From NCBI RefSeq assembly GCF_029888045.1, contig NZ_JARXRN010000029.1, positions 1 to 58,006 on the forward strand: 58,006 nucleotides of DNA. Direction: 5' to 3'. Shown piece by piece: positions 1 to 8,914 of the stretch; the stretch's first letter is position 1, and each line of letters opens with the position of its first letter. Both the position numbers and the translations under genes were made by a program. This DNA comes from Luteimonas rhizosphaericola (GTDB taxonomy: Bacteria; Pseudomonadota; Gammaproteobacteria; Xanthomonadales; Xanthomonadaceae). The notes below the pieces were generated by a model. It saw only the letters and a program-made list of their open reading frames with translations, was not told the origin of the DNA and did no database searches.

Positions 1-66
1 GCTACGCGCCGGTATGCCGCACCCGGCGGATGGAGGGCCGAGTCCGGGGCGGTGCGATGCAGGTCC

Positions 67-162
67 GTAGCCCGGATAAGCGAAGCGCATCCGGGACGCA
101 ACGCACGTGTCACCGCGCCGACGGTGGAATCGGGTTCCCGGATGCGGCCTTCGGCCTTGTCC
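67..162. repeat. REP pair in inverted orientation (REPIN, GTAG/SMAG-like)
   Basis: A REP-like unit begins with GTAGCCCGGATAAG at 67 and ends with ATCCGGG at 89-95; its arms CCCGGAT and ATCCGGG can form a hairpin. A second unit in the opposite orientation runs from CCCGGATGCGGCC at 137 to about 162. Two inverted REPs about 40 bp apart form a REPIN. The GTAG head is typical of the RAYT-associated REPs known from Stenotrophomonas (SMAG). The rest of 1-332, upstream of the FmdB gene, shows no gene I can support. Confidence 0.6.
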
Positions 163-332
163 TGGCGACGCGTCCCTACGCCGAGCCCGGCGCGCGGGGC
201 CGAGCGGGAGAGCGACGTGATGCGCATGCCCTGCGCAGGGCGGCGGATGCGGCGTCGTGGTCGCCGCGGGACTTGATTTCGCGCGCGGTGGCCCCAGACT
301 GCGCGCTCGAAACAGACTTCCCGTCGCATCCC

Positions 333-662
333 ATGCCCATCTATGCCTTCCGTTGCGAGCAGTGCGGCCACGCCTTCGACCGCCTGCAGAAGCTGTCCGA
401 CCCCGATCCCGAACAGTGCCCGGCCTGCGGCGCCAGCGCCGTGCGCCGCGCGCTGACCGCGCCCGCGTTCCGGCTGGCCGGTGGCGGCTGGTACGAGACC
501 GACTTCAAGAAGGACGGGGACCGCAAGCGCAACCTGGCCGAAGGTGGCGAGGGTGCCGCCAAGCCCGACGCCGACGCGAAGAAGCCCGACGCCGCCAAAC
601 CGGCAGGCGAGAAGCCGGCCGCCACCCCCGCCCCGGCGCCAGCGAAGGCCGCCGACGCCTGA
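333..662 (+). CDS. FmdB-family zinc-ribbon protein
   Basis: This 109-residue protein begins MPIYAFRCEQCGHAF, the diagnostic start of the FmdB putative regulatory family. Two CxxC pairs (Cys8/Cys11 and the later CPACG) form one zinc ribbon over about 40 residues. The second half is a low-complexity tail of Ala, Pro, Lys and Asp, common in xanthomonad members. The start at 333 is chosen because the family motif begins there; the open frame continues upstream without similarity. In relatives the gene lies just before aspS, as here. Its molecular role is unknown; a regulatory function is only the family label. Confidence 0.85.
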   Translation: MPIYAFRCEQCGHAFDRLQKLSDPDPEQCPACGASAVRRALTAPAFRLAGGGWYETDFKKDGDRKRNLAEGGEGAAKPDADAKKPDAAKPAGEKPAATPAPAPAKAADA

Positions 663-1114
663 TCCGCAGGCTGCCGTGCCGTCCACGGTGTCGGCGAGCA
701 CTCGTGATGTGAGGTCGCGATGGCGCCAGCTGGGCGGCTGGTCACGGCCTGTCAGGCCGCCTGTTTCGCCCGCAAGGTCAGCCGACGGTCCGTCGACGTT
801 CGCGCCTGAGAACGGCGTCGCACGCGCAGATCGGGATCACTGACGACATCCAGCCGCTCCAGCCACGTGGTCGCTGCAGCCTGTGGCGAATGTCCGGCGG
901 CCGGGCGGTCGCTGCGGACGGTTGCCGGGATCGCGACCGGCCCGACCAGGCCGGCACCTTGCGCCTGTCGCCGCACCTGCATTTCGGCGAGATCGCGCCG
1001 TGGCGCGTCGTGGCCGCGCTGAAGGGGGCGCACGGCGATGGACAAGTGCAGGCTGCGAATTCACAAGCCGCAGAAACCTCCGTGCCGCGTCGGCGACCGC
1101 GCCGCCACGATGCC
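663..1114. other. Gene-poor interval with decayed sequence
   Basis: About 450 bases between the FmdB gene and the end of opgB. No intact gene is supported. The open frames here are short and overlap each other. The only recognisable content is a photolyase-like fragment near 944-1024, listed separately. Confidence 0.5.
944..1024 (+). pseudogene. DNA photolyase remnant
   Basis: In the frame passing through 890 the translation reads [19 protein letters not shown] followed by APWRVVAAL. This closely matches the conserved '[17 protein letters not shown]' block of class I deoxyribodipyrimidine photolyases (FAD-binding half). Only about 27-35 codons match; the sequence before and after does not continue the family. 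I read this as a short relic of a deleted phrB-like gene. No start, photolyase N-terminal domain or catalytic tryptophan region remains. Confidence 0.6.
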
Positions 1115-3223
1115 TCAGCCGCGCGAGCCGGCCCCGGTGCGCACCATCGCCATGCTGTCGACTTCCATGAATTCGGCCCAGTCGAGCCAGGCGCGGATCT
1201 CGAGGTCCTCAATGCGCTCGTCCACGCCGACCCGCAGCCGGATCGGGCGGTCCGGGTCGCGGCCTTCGGGATCGATCCATTCGCGCAGCACGACCCGTCC
1301 GTCGGAGGCGATCGCTTCCAGCCAGAACGCGTGGCTCGGCCACTCCCGCGGATGCAGGCGCAGCTGGTACTCGCCCGCCACCACCGCCGACTCGGCGCCG
1401 AGCCAGACCGCGCGCCGGGGCCGCGGACGCGGGCCGGCCGAGGCGTCGAGCGGCGCGTCGACGCGCACGCCGCGCTCGAGGTCGGCGCCCGCGAACAGTT
1501 TCATGTTGTTGCCGGCATCCACCAGCAGCGCGCACCACTCGCCGCGCAGCGCGCCGCCGTCGAAGGCGGTGCAGCGGTCGACGTAGGCGCGCACGTTGGC
1601 GGGGTCGTCGATGCCGAACTGGCGCGGCGCGTCCTCCATGGTGATCGCGCCCAGACCCCAGTCGGTGTCGTACTCGATCATCACCGGCGGCTTGACGTGC
1701 TGCAGCCCGAGCCGCAGCTGGCCGTCCTCGACCCGCAGGGTGCGCACGTCGCCGCCGGTCCACAGGCTGCGGGCATAGGCCAGGTAGGGCGCGAAATCGC
1801 CGTCGTCCGTCAGCGCGGCGCGGGTGGCGCCATCGTGCGCCGGCGCCAGCAGCGAACGGCCGAAACCGACCGCGCCCTGCGCCGGATCGAGCAGCGACAG
1901 CAGGGTCGCGCCGCTGTCGAGCACGGAGCCCGGCACGGTCATCTGCCGGGGCTTCACGCCCGGCGCCAGGAACACCAGCAGGTTCTCGCGCGGCATGTCC
2001 TTCAGCACGTGGCTGAGGTGGTTGGGCATCGCCAGGTGGTCGGAGGCCAGCACGATCAGGGTGTCGGCCGCGTACGGGCTGGTGCGAATCCGTTCGACCA
2101 GCCGCGACACGAGGCGATCGCTGCACTTGAGCGCATTGAGCAGGCCGATCTCGCCGTGCGCGCTGCGGTAGCGCACGTCGCGGCACGCGACCGGCAGGTG
2201 GCCGGCCGGGTGGTGGGTGTCCATCGTCAGTGCGCTGAGCATGAACGGTGCGCCGGCAGCCGACAGCGACATGAAGGTCTCGAACGCGTCGTCGAGCAGC
2301 ACGTCGTCGTGCACGCCCCAGTTGGAGAAGTGCTCGGGCGCGATGCCGGCCGCGCGGTAGTGCGCCTGGTCGCGCACCTCGTCGAAGCCATGGCGCTGGA
2401 GGAAGCTGCCCTTGGCCGCGAACGCGGCGTCGGCGCCGCCCAGGAACACGTTGCGGTAGCCCTGGGCCTTGAGATAGTCGGGCAGGCAGTGCGCGCCGGG
2501 CAGGAACTCGCGCATGCGGCCGAGGCTGTTCTCGTCGCCGCGGGCGGTGGTCAGCGGCACCCCGCACAGCGAGCCGACGATGCCGGCGATGGTCCAGCCG
2601 GTCCCCTCGGGAGAGGCGATGCCGCGGAAGTCCAGTCCCTGGCGCACCAGCGTCGACAGGTTCGGCATCAGGTCGGGGAACACGTCCTGGTCGAGGTAGG
2701 TGCGCTCCAGGCTCTCGCCGTAGATCCAGACGATGTTCTTCGGCTGCGCGATCGGGCCCGCGGGCACGACGTATTCCGCGGCCACCGGGCCCGCATCGAC
2801 GGGGGCCAGCTGCCGCTGCAGGCGGCGCGCGTCCGCATAGAGCGGGCTGGCCAGCACCGCGGCCACGAAGACCACCGCGAACCCGGCCGCGACCGCACCG
2901 TCCGGGTGCCGTCCGCGCAGTCGGCGCAGGCGGCCGCGCAGCGGGCCGACCAGCAGCAGCGGCGAGAGCGACAGCAGGAGCAGGCCGCCGAACATCCACA
3001 GCTCGGCGCCGAATTCGGCCACCCCTGCGCCCTGCATGCCGGCCTGCAGGTGGTACAGGGTGGCCGCATCGATGCCGTTGCCGCTCAGGCGGTCCACCAG
3101 CCACCACGCGCTCAGGCCCGCGAGCAGCAGCGAGACCAGTGCCGCCTTGGTCCACGCCAGCCGTTCCCCGGCCACCAGCAGGTAGCCGAGCAACAGCAGC
3201 AGCGACAGCAGGACGATCGACAT
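1115..3223 (-). CDS. opgB: Phosphoglycerol transferase I (OpgB/MdoB-like)
   Basis: This 702-residue inner-membrane enzyme is predicted to transfer phosphoglycerol from phosphatidylglycerol to osmoregulated periplasmic glucans. Hydrophobic segments lie near residues 2-18, 27-43, 76-93 and 110-128. A periplasmic alkaline-phosphatase/sulfatase-fold domain follows. It has the active-site block IYGESLERT (Glu170, Thr175) and a metal-binding DH pair (Asp395-His396). The start at 3223 is the first Met before the hydrophobic N-terminus; the frame stays open upstream across aspS, which is a GC artefact. The gene is divergent from aspS. A broader LTA-synthase-like sulfatase is the alternative, but the length and motif favour OpgB. 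Confidence 0.85.
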   Translation of the reverse strand: MSIVLLSLLLLLGYLLVAGERLAWTKAALVSLLLAGLSAWWLVDRLSGNGIDAATLYHLQAGMQGAGVAEFGAELWMFGGLLLLSLSPLLLVGPLRGRLRRLRGRHPDGAVAAGFAVVFVAAVLASPLYADARRLQRQLAPVDAGPVAAEYVVPAGPIAQPKNIVWIYGESLERTYLDQDVFPDLMPNLSTLVRQGLDFRGIASPEGTGWTIAGIVGSLCGVPLTTARGDENSLGRMREFLPGAHCLPDYLKAQGYRNVFLGGADAAFAAKGSFLQRHGFDEVRDQAHYRAAGIAPEHFSNWGVHDDVLLDDAFETFMSLSAAGAPFMLSALTMDTHHPAGHLPVACRDVRYRSAHGEIGLLNALKCSDRLVSRLVERIRTSPYAADTLIVLASDHLAMPNHLSHVLKDMPRENLLVFLAPGVKPRQMTVPGSVLDSGATLLSLLDPAQGAVGFGRSLLAPAHDGATRAALTDDGDFAPYLAYARSLWTGGDVRTLRVEDGQLRLGLQHVKPPVMIEYDTDWGLGAITMEDAPRQFGIDDPANVRAYVDRCTAFDGGALRGEWCALLVDAGNNMKLFAGADLERGVRVDAPLDASAGPRPRPRRAVWLGAESAVVAGEYQLRLHPREWPSHAFWLEAIASDGRVVLREWIDPEGRDPDRPIRLRVGVDERIEDLEIRAWLDWAEFMEVDSMAMVRTGAGSRG

Positions 3224-3454
3224 GCGGCGCGGTTCTCGCTCTCGGAAACGGGGCCGGACCACGGCCCGGGAACGGCGACCGTATTGACACCGTGCTGTCA
3301 TATTGCTGAACCGGGTGTCGACAGCGGCGGTGCGCGTCGGGGACGCGAGGGGTCCGGATCGCCCTGCCTGCAGGGGCCGTGGCGGGCAGAAGCGGCTAGA
3401 ATCGCGGGTTTGCCGGCCATGCACCGGCCTGTCATCTTCCGGAGTCGTCGTTCC
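3224..3454. promoter_or_regulatory. Divergent opgB/aspS promoter region
   Basis: This 231-bp gap separates two divergent genes and must hold both promoters. A perfect TTGACA occurs at 3284-3289 on the plus strand, inside a short inverted repeat (TGACA at 3285-3289, TGTCA at 3296-3300). I see no convincing -10 element paired with it, so the promoter assignment is tentative. Confidence 0.35.
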
Positions 3455-5230
3455 ATGCGTACCCATTTCTGCGGCCTGATCGACGAGTCGCTGATCGGCC
3501 AGCCCGTGACCCTGTGCGGCTGGGCCGACGTCGCCCGCAACCTCGGCGGCGTGTGCTTCATCGACCTGCGCGACCACGAAGGCATCGTGCAGGTGGTCGC
3601 CGAGCCGTCGCAGGCCGAGGGCAATGCCGCGGTGGTGGCCGCGGCCGAACAGGTGGGCTACGAGGACTGCCTGCGCATCACCGGCACCGTGCGCCGCCGC
3701 CAGTCGGTGAACGCGAAGATCCGCACCGGGCAGGTGGAAGTGGTGGCCGAGCGCATCGAGGTGCTGAACAAGGCCGAGCCGCTGCCGTTCCACCATCACG
3801 AGAACCCGGGCGAGGAGACGCGGCTGACCTACCGCTACCTCGACCTGCGCCATCCCGAGATGCAGCGGCGCATGCGCACGCGCACCAAGCTGGTGAGCGC
3901 GCTGCGCCACTGGCTCGACGCGCGCGGCTTCCAGGACATCGAGACCCCGATCCTGACCAAGGCCACGCCGGAAGGCGCGCGTGACTTCCTGGTGCCGGCG
4001 CGCATGCATCCGGGCGAGTTCTACGCGCTGCCGCAGTCGCCCCAGCTGTTCAAGCAGATCCTGATGATGGCGGGCTTCGACCGCTACTACCAGATCGCAC
4101 GCTGCTTCCGCGACGAGGCCCTGCGCGCCGACCGCCAGCTGGAATTCACCCAGCTCGACATGGAGTTCGCGTGGGTGTCCGAGCGCGACGTGCAGGACAC
4201 GGTCGAGGCGATGGTCCGCGACGTGTTCCGCGAGGTGGCCGGGGTCGAACTCGCCCCCGAATTCCCGCGCATGACCTACGTCGAGGCGATGCGCCGCTAC
4301 GGATCGGACAAGCCGGACCTGCGCATCGCGCTGGAGCTGGTCGACGTCGCCGAACTGGTGAAGGACAGCGGCTTCGCCGTGTTCACCGGCCCGGCCAGCG
4401 AGGCCGGCGGCCGGGTCTGCGCGCTGCGCATCCCGGGTGGCGCCTCGCTCTCGCGCAAGCAGATCGACGAATACGCCGCGCACGCCGGCAAGTACGGCGC
4501 GAAGGGCCTGGCGTACATCAAGATCGCCGGGAACGGCGAAGTGTCGTCGCCGATCCAGAAGTTCTTCGACGAGGCCGCCTTCGCCGCGCTGGTGGCGCAC
4601 GTCGGCGCCGGCAACGGCGACCTCGTGTTCTTCGGCGCCGGCAAGTACTCGACCGTCAGCGATTTCATGGGCGCGGTGCGCCTGAAGGCCGGCAGGGACT
4701 TCGGCTTGGTCAACGATGGCTGGGCGCCGCTGTGGGTCACCGACTTCCCGATGTTCGAATGGGACGAGGAGGCGCAGCGCTACGTGGCCCTGCATCATCC
4801 TTTCACCGCGCCGGCGGTGGACGACGAGGCCGACCTGCGCGCGAACGCGGCCACGGCCGTGTCGCGCGGCTACGACATGGTGCTCAACGGCAACGAGATC
4901 GGCGGCGGCTCGATCCGCATCCATCGATCAAGGATGCAGTCGGCCGTGTTCGAGCTGCTGGGCATCGGCAAGGAGGAGGCGGAGCTCAAGTTCGGCTTCC
5001 TGCTCGATGCGCTCAAGTACGGCGCGCCGCCGCATGGCGGCATCGCCTTCGGCATCGACCGCATCGCCGCGCTGATGGCCGGCACCGACTCGATCCGCGA
5101 CGTGATCGCCTTCCCCAAGACCACCAGCGCACAGTGCCTGATGACCGGTGCGCCGTCGCCGGTGCCGGATGCGCAACTGGCCGAGGTGCACATCCAGGTG
5201 CGTGCGCGGACCTCATCTGCTGCGCAGTGA
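3455..5230 (+). CDS. aspS: Aspartate-tRNA ligase
   Basis: This 591-residue class IIb aminoacyl-tRNA synthetase charges tRNA-Asp. The N-terminal OB-fold anticodon-binding domain begins [23 protein letters not shown]. Motif 2 is seen around residue 217 ([19 protein letters not shown]). The bacterial GAD insertion lies roughly at 290-410, and motif 3 ([13 protein letters not shown]) is near 528. The length is normal for bacterial AspRS. The start at 3455 matches the family N-terminus; the frame is open far upstream but that part is non-coding. Whether it discriminates tRNA-Asp from tRNA-Asn cannot be told here. Confidence 0.97.
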   Translation: MRTHFCGLIDESLIGQPVTLCGWADVARNLGGVCFIDLRDHEGIVQVVAEPSQAEGNAAVVAAAEQVGYEDCLRITGTVRRRQSVNAKIRTGQVEVVAERIEVLNKAEPLPFHHHENPGEETRLTYRYLDLRHPEMQRRMRTRTKLVSALRHWLDARGFQDIETPILTKATPEGARDFLVPARMHPGEFYALPQSPQLFKQILMMAGFDRYYQIARCFRDEALRADRQLEFTQLDMEFAWVSERDVQDTVEAMVRDVFREVAGVELAPEFPRMTYVEAMRRYGSDKPDLRIALELVDVAELVKDSGFAVFTGPASEAGGRVCALRIPGGASLSRKQIDEYAAHAGKYGAKGLAYIKIAGNGEVSSPIQKFFDEAAFAALVAHVGAGNGDLVFFGAGKYSTVSDFMGAVRLKAGRDFGLVNDGWAPLWVTDFPMFEWDEEAQRYVALHHPFTAPAVDDEADLRANAATAVSRGYDMVLNGNEIGGGSIRIHRSRMQSAVFELLGIGKEEAELKFGFLLDALKYGAPPHGGIAFGIDRIAALMAGTDSIRDVIAFPKTTSAQCLMTGAPSPVPDAQLAEVHIQVRARTSSAAQ

Positions 5231-5239
5231 GTCCCCCCA

Positions 5240-5328
5240 CGATTCCGCAGAGCGGAATCGCGGGCCCCGGCGCATTCCCCCAGATCCCCTGCGGCTGTCG
5301 CCGCGCCCCCCTTGACTCAAAGGGGGGC
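5240..5328 (+). terminator. Two hairpins after aspS (possible terminators)
   Basis: The first hairpin has arms CGATTCCGC and GCGGAATCG around a loop AGA (5240-5260). The second, at 5305-5328, pairs GCCCCCCTT with AAGGGGGGC around a 6-base loop. Neither is followed by a clear run of T, so termination is inferred only from position and stem strength. The second stem resembles C-tract/G-tract repeats common between xanthomonad genes. Confidence 0.4.
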
Positions 5329-5349
5329 TCTACGCCTGAGTGTTCCCGT

Positions 5350-5904
5350 ATGACCGGACGAACCGCTGACACTGGCTCTGAAGGCGGACCGACGCTCCGC
5401 CGCGCCACTGTGGCGGACGCCGAAATCCTGTCGGCGCTGGCCACGCGCACCTTCAGCGAGACCTTCGGGCACCTGTATCCGCCCGCGGACCTGGCGGCGT
5501 TCCTGGCCGAGGCCTACGCCGTCGGGCGGCAACGCACGATCCTGGCCCATGCCGACTATGCGGTCTGGCTGGCCGAACAGGACGGGCAGGCCATCGGCCA
5601 CGTCGCCGCCGGGCCCTGCGGCCTGCCGCATCCCGAGGTCGCGACGGGCGATGGCGAGATCAAGCGCCTGTACGTGCTGCGCGGCCACCAGTCGGGCGGC
5701 CTGGGCGGCCGGCTGATGGACGCCGCGATGGGCTGGCTGCTGCAGCGCGGCCCGCGCACGCTGTGGGTCGGCGTATGGTCGGAGAACACGGGTGCGCAGC
5801 GCTTCTACGGGCGCTACGGCTTCGACCTGGTGGGCGAGTACATCTTCCCGGTCGGCGCCACGCGCGACCTCGAGTTCATCCTGCGCCGCCCGGCGTCCGG
5901 CTAG
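5350..5904 (+). CDS. GNAT-family N-acetyltransferase
   Basis: This 184-residue cytosolic protein has a single GNAT fold. The acetyl-CoA pyrophosphate-binding motif is visible as LYVLRGHQSGGLGGRLMDAA at about residues 104-123, and the C-terminal block (NTGAQRFYGRYGFDLVG) is typical of the family. The substrate is unknown; nearest functional types are small-molecule or peptide N-terminal acetylases. The start at 5350 gives a short disordered N-terminus before the fold (LRRATVADAEILSAL). The gene lies downstream of aspS after two hairpins, so it is probably transcribed separately. Confidence 0.85.
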   Translation: MTGRTADTGSEGGPTLRRATVADAEILSALATRTFSETFGHLYPPADLAAFLAEAYAVGRQRTILAHADYAVWLAEQDGQAIGHVAAGPCGLPHPEVATGDGEIKRLYVLRGHQSGGLGGRLMDAAMGWLLQRGPRTLWVGVWSENTGAQRFYGRYGFDLVGEYIFPVGATRDLEFILRRPASG

Positions 5905-6018
5905 CCGGCGCGCGCACGGCGAAGCGCGAAAGCGCCGCCCGCCGGGCGCGAAGGCCGGAACGATGGCCCGGCGCGGGACGGACTTGCACCGCGCGGCAGC
6001 GGGCGGCCCAATGGCGAC

Positions 6019-6738
6019 ATGTCCCCGCGCCCCGACGCCACCTCGACCGCCTCTGCGGCTGCAAGCGACCCGTCCCATGCGCGCGCCGCAGATGTCGCAT
6101 GCGCGCCGCGCCCGGTGCTGCTGATCCACGGCATCTGGAACGCGGGCCTGTGGCTGTCGCCGCTGGCGGCGAAGCTGCGCGCGGCGGGATTCAGCCCGCG
6201 CATCTGGGCCTACGACAGCATCCGCGGCGGCGCGGCCGCGGCGGCGCAGGCGCTGGTCGAACGGCTGCGTGGCGGGCCGGAGACCGACATCGTCGGCCAC
6301 AGCCTGGGTGGCCTGGTGGCGCTGGAAGCGCTGCGGATCGCGCCGGACCTGCCGGTGCGTCGGGTCGTCTGCCTGGGATCGCCCCTGTGCGGCAGCGGCA
6401 CCGCGCGGGTGCTGCAGGCGCGGCGCTGGTCCTCGCCGATCCTCGGGCGCAGCGCGGACCTGCTCTCGCGCGGCTTCGAGCGCTGGGAGGGCCCGGCCGA
6501 GGTGGGCGTGGTGGCCGGCTGCGTGCCGCGCGGGCTGGGGCGGGTGCTGGCGGCGGTCGACCGCGACTCCGACGGCACCGTCGCGATCGCCGAAACCCGC
6601 CTGCCGGGCGTGTGCGACCACTGCCTGGTCCGCTGCAGCCACACCGGCCTGGTGCTGTCGCCCGAGGCGGCCCGCCAGGCGGCGGTGTTCCTGCGCACGG
6701 GCCACTTCGACCATGGCGACGGGCCGCAAAACGTATAA
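6019..6738 (+). CDS. Small alpha/beta-hydrolase (lipase/esterase-like)
   Basis: This 239-residue protein has the oxyanion segment LLIHGIWNAG and the nucleophile elbow GHSLGG with Ser95. It resembles the short, lipase class 2/PGAP1-like alpha/beta-hydrolases often annotated as permease or lipase in xanthomonads. An acidic residue (DSDGTVAI block) and a late His (CDHCLV or SHTGLV) could complete the triad. No signal peptide is evident; the N-terminal 30 residues are low-complexity. The start is uncertain by a few codons. The substrate is unknown. Confidence 0.75.
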   Translation: MSPRPDATSTASAAASDPSHARAADVACAPRPVLLIHGIWNAGLWLSPLAAKLRAAGFSPRIWAYDSIRGGAAAAAQALVERLRGGPETDIVGHSLGGLVALEALRIAPDLPVRRVVCLGSPLCGSGTARVLQARRWSSPILGRSADLLSRGFERWEGPAEVGVVAGCVPRGLGRVLAAVDRDSDGTVAIAETRLPGVCDHCLVRCSHTGLVLSPEAARQAAVFLRTGHFDHGDGPQNV

Positions 6739-6768
6739 TCCGCCGCTTCGCCACCAATCCTACCGAGC

Positions 6769-7500
6769 ATGGGCCGCGGTCCTTCCATCGAAGCACGCAA
6801 GAACGCCGTCGACGCGCAGCGCGGCAAGATCTTCACCAAGATCATCCGCGAGATCGGCGTGGCCGCCCGCGCGGGCGGCGGCGATCCGGCCGGCAACCCG
6901 CGCCTGCGCGCGGCGATCGACAAGGGCCTGTCGGTCAACATGTCCAAGGACGTGATCGAGCGCGCGATCAAGAAGGCGACGGGCGAGCTGGAAGGCGTGG
7001 AATACGAGGAGATCCGCTACGAGGGCTACGCGCCCGGCGGTGTGGCGGTGATCGTCGACTGCCTCACCGACAACCGCGTGCGCACCGTGGCCGACGTGCG
7101 CCACGCCTTCGGCAAGTTCGGAGGCAACCTCGGCACCGAGGGCTCGGTGGCCTTCATGTTCCGCAAGCTCGGCGTGCTGTCGTTCCCGGCCGGCAGCGAC
7201 GAGGACCGGGTGACCGAGGCCGCGATCGAGGCCGGGGCCGAGGACGTGGTGGTGTACCCGGAGGACGGCGCGATCGACGTGATCACGACGCCGGAGGCCT
7301 TCTCCGCCGTGCGCGACGCGATGGCGGCTACCGGCGCCACGCCGGAGATCGCCGAGGTCACCATGCGCGCCGACAACGACATCGCCGTCGACGGCGAGAC
7401 CGCGCAGCAGGTGGTCAAGCTGCTGCGCTGGCTGGAGGACATGGACGACGTGCAGAGCGTGTACTCCAACGCGCAACTCGGCGACGAGGCGTACGGGTGA
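6769..7500 (+). CDS. yebC: YebC/PmpR-family regulatory protein
   Basis: This 243-residue protein begins [22 protein letters not shown]. This is slightly different from the usual MAGHSKW start but has the conserved K-I-F-T-K and NPRLR blocks, and the body ([23 protein letters not shown]) is diagnostic. YebC proteins act as transcription regulators and, in recent work, as factors that relieve ribosome stalling at proline stretches. Its place directly before ruvC is the classic gammaproteobacterial arrangement. The full family length is present. Confidence 0.95.
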   Translation: MGRGPSIEARKNAVDAQRGKIFTKIIREIGVAARAGGGDPAGNPRLRAAIDKGLSVNMSKDVIERAIKKATGELEGVEYEEIRYEGYAPGGVAVIVDCLTDNRVRTVADVRHAFGKFGGNLGTEGSVAFMFRKLGVLSFPAGSDEDRVTEAAIEAGAEDVVVYPEDGAIDVITTPEAFSAVRDAMAATGATPEIAEVTMRADNDIAVDGETAQQVVKLLRWLEDMDDVQSVYSNAQLGDEAYG

Positions 7501-7594
7501 CACCGGGCCTGCGGGCCCCTGGCCCCTGGATGCGGCGCGACGCCGGTCCGACGGCGGCCGGACCCCTTCGCGACCCCGATCCCCGGTGCCGTGC

Positions 7595-8116
7595 ATGACC
7601 CGCATCCTCGGCATCGACCCCGGGTCCCAGCGCACCGGCGTGGGCATCATCGACGTCGACGAGGCCGGCCGGTCGACCCACGTGTTCAATACCGCGCTGG
7701 TGCTGCTCGGGGAGGGCGATTTCGCGTCGCGGCTCAAGCGGCTGCTGGTCGGGCTGTCGGACGTGATCGAGCAGTGGCGGCCGCACGAGGTGGCGATCGA
7801 GCGCGTGTTCATGGCGCGCAATCCCGATTCGGCGCTCAAGCTCGGCCAGGCGCGCGGCGCGGCGATCAGCGCCGTGGTGCTGCGCGACCTGCCGGTGCAC
7901 GAGTACGCGGCCAAGGAAGTGAAGCTGGCCCTGGTCGGCAAGGGCGGGGCGGAGAAGGCGCAGATCCAGCACATGGTCGGGATCATGCTCAACCTGCACG
8001 GCAAGCTGCAGGCCGATGCGGCCGACGCGCTGGCGATCGCCATCACCCACGCGCACGTGCGCGCCACCGCGAAGCGGCTGGGCGTGAGCGCGCAGCAGGC
8101 CTGGAGCCGCAAATGA
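7595..8116 (+). CDS. ruvC: Holliday junction endonuclease RuvC
   Basis: This 173-residue nuclease cuts Holliday junctions in recombination repair. The RNase H-like fold is recognisable, with acidic catalytic residues in [14 protein letters not shown] (Asp8), VAIERVF (Glu in strand 4) and the late [12 protein letters not shown] block. The start at 7595 matches the family start [10 protein letters not shown]; a GTG nine bases upstream is possible but less likely. RuvA follows after a 175-bp gap, while ruvB lies 11 kb away. Confidence 0.97.
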   Translation: MTRILGIDPGSQRTGVGIIDVDEAGRSTHVFNTALVLLGEGDFASRLKRLLVGLSDVIEQWRPHEVAIERVFMARNPDSALKLGQARGAAISAVVLRDLPVHEYAAKEVKLALVGKGGAEKAQIQHMVGIMLNLHGKLQADAADALAIAITHAHVRATAKRLGVSAQQAWSRK

Positions 8117-8295
8117 GCGGTCCTGTCACCGCAGGGCGCGTCGCCGCCGAGCCGGCCGCGGGCATCGCGACGCGGCCGGGGCGCCGGCACGTGCAGGCCG
8201 CCCGGTCCGCATCCGCGTCTGCAGCGGGTCGGTCCACCTGGGTCGAGCGGAGCGATGTCGTGGCCGGGATGTGGATGTCGCAGGTGCGCGCATGA
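8113..8295 (+). CDS. Doubtful 60-residue ORF coupling ruvC and ruvA
   Basis: An ORF starts inside the ruvC stop (ATGA at 8113) and stops inside the ruvA start (ATGA at 8292). It would encode a 60-residue basic, Ala/Arg-rich peptide without recognisable domain. The double overlap could let ribosomes pass from ruvC to ruvA, but such frames arise easily in high-GC DNA. I see no ribosome site of its own. Treat it as doubtful. Confidence 0.25.
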   Translation: MSGPVTAGRVAAEPAAGIATRPGRRHVQAARSASASAAGRSTWVERSDVVAGMWMSQVRA

Positions 8296-8882
8296 TCGGC
8301 CGGCTCAAGGGCGTGCTGGTGCACAAACAGCCGCCCTGGCTGGTGGTCGACGTCCACGGCGTCGGCTACGAGCTGGAGGCGCCGATGAGCACCTTCTACG
8401 ACCTGCCGGAGGTGGGGCGCGAGGTGTCGCTGTTCACGCACTATGCGCAGAAGGAAGACAGCGTCTCGCTGTACGGCTTCCTCACCGAGGCCGAGCGGCG
8501 GCTGTTCCGCGACGTGCAGAAGGTGACCGGCATCGGCGCGAAGATCGCGCTCGCGGTGCTGTCGGGCGCCTCGGTCAACCAGTTCGCGCTGCTGGTGCAG
8601 TCGGGCGACGTGACCGCGCTGACGCGGATCCCCGGGATCGGCAAGAAGACCGCCGAGCGCATCGTGGTGGAGCTGCGCGACCGGGCCGCGGACCTCGCAT
8701 CCGGGCCGGCCGGCGCGCCCGGCGGGCCGCTGCCGGCCGATCCGCTGTCCGAAGCCACGATCGCGCTGCAGCAGCTCGGCTACAAGCCCGCGGAGGCGCA
8801 GAAGATGGCCAAGGCCGCCGCCGGCGAGGGCGACCGCGCTGAAACCATCATCCGGAAAGCGTTACAGTCCGCCCTTCGCTGA
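8292..8882 (+). CDS. ruvA: Holliday junction branch migration protein RuvA
   Basis: This 196-residue protein binds four-way junctions and recruits the RuvB motor. The N-terminal OB-fold begins [10 protein letters not shown]. Two helix-hairpin-helix motifs appear in domain II ([15 protein letters not shown] and [16 protein letters not shown]). The C-terminal domain III, which contacts RuvB, is seen as [19 protein letters not shown]. Length is normal. The gene is followed after 32 bp by kup. Confidence 0.97.
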   Translation: MIGRLKGVLVHKQPPWLVVDVHGVGYELEAPMSTFYDLPEVGREVSLFTHYAQKEDSVSLYGFLTEAERRLFRDVQKVTGIGAKIALAVLSGASVNQFALLVQSGDVTALTRIPGIGKKTAERIVVELRDRAADLASGPAGAPGGPLPADPLSEATIALQQLGYKPAEAQKMAKAAAGEGDRAETIIRKALQSALR

Positions 8883-8914
8883 CGGCCCCCACTGTCGCCC
8901 GAACCCGCTCCGAC

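Noticed and set aside
890..3454. Long plus-strand frame running into aspS without a stop
   Set aside because: It is antisense to opgB, has His/Gln/Arg-rich composition, and the aspS family start is at 3455. Only the short photolyase-like block near 944-1024 is kept.
3224..4924. Minus-strand upstream extension of opgB across aspS
   Set aside because: Antisense GC artefact. OpgB begins with its hydrophobic N-terminus at 3223.
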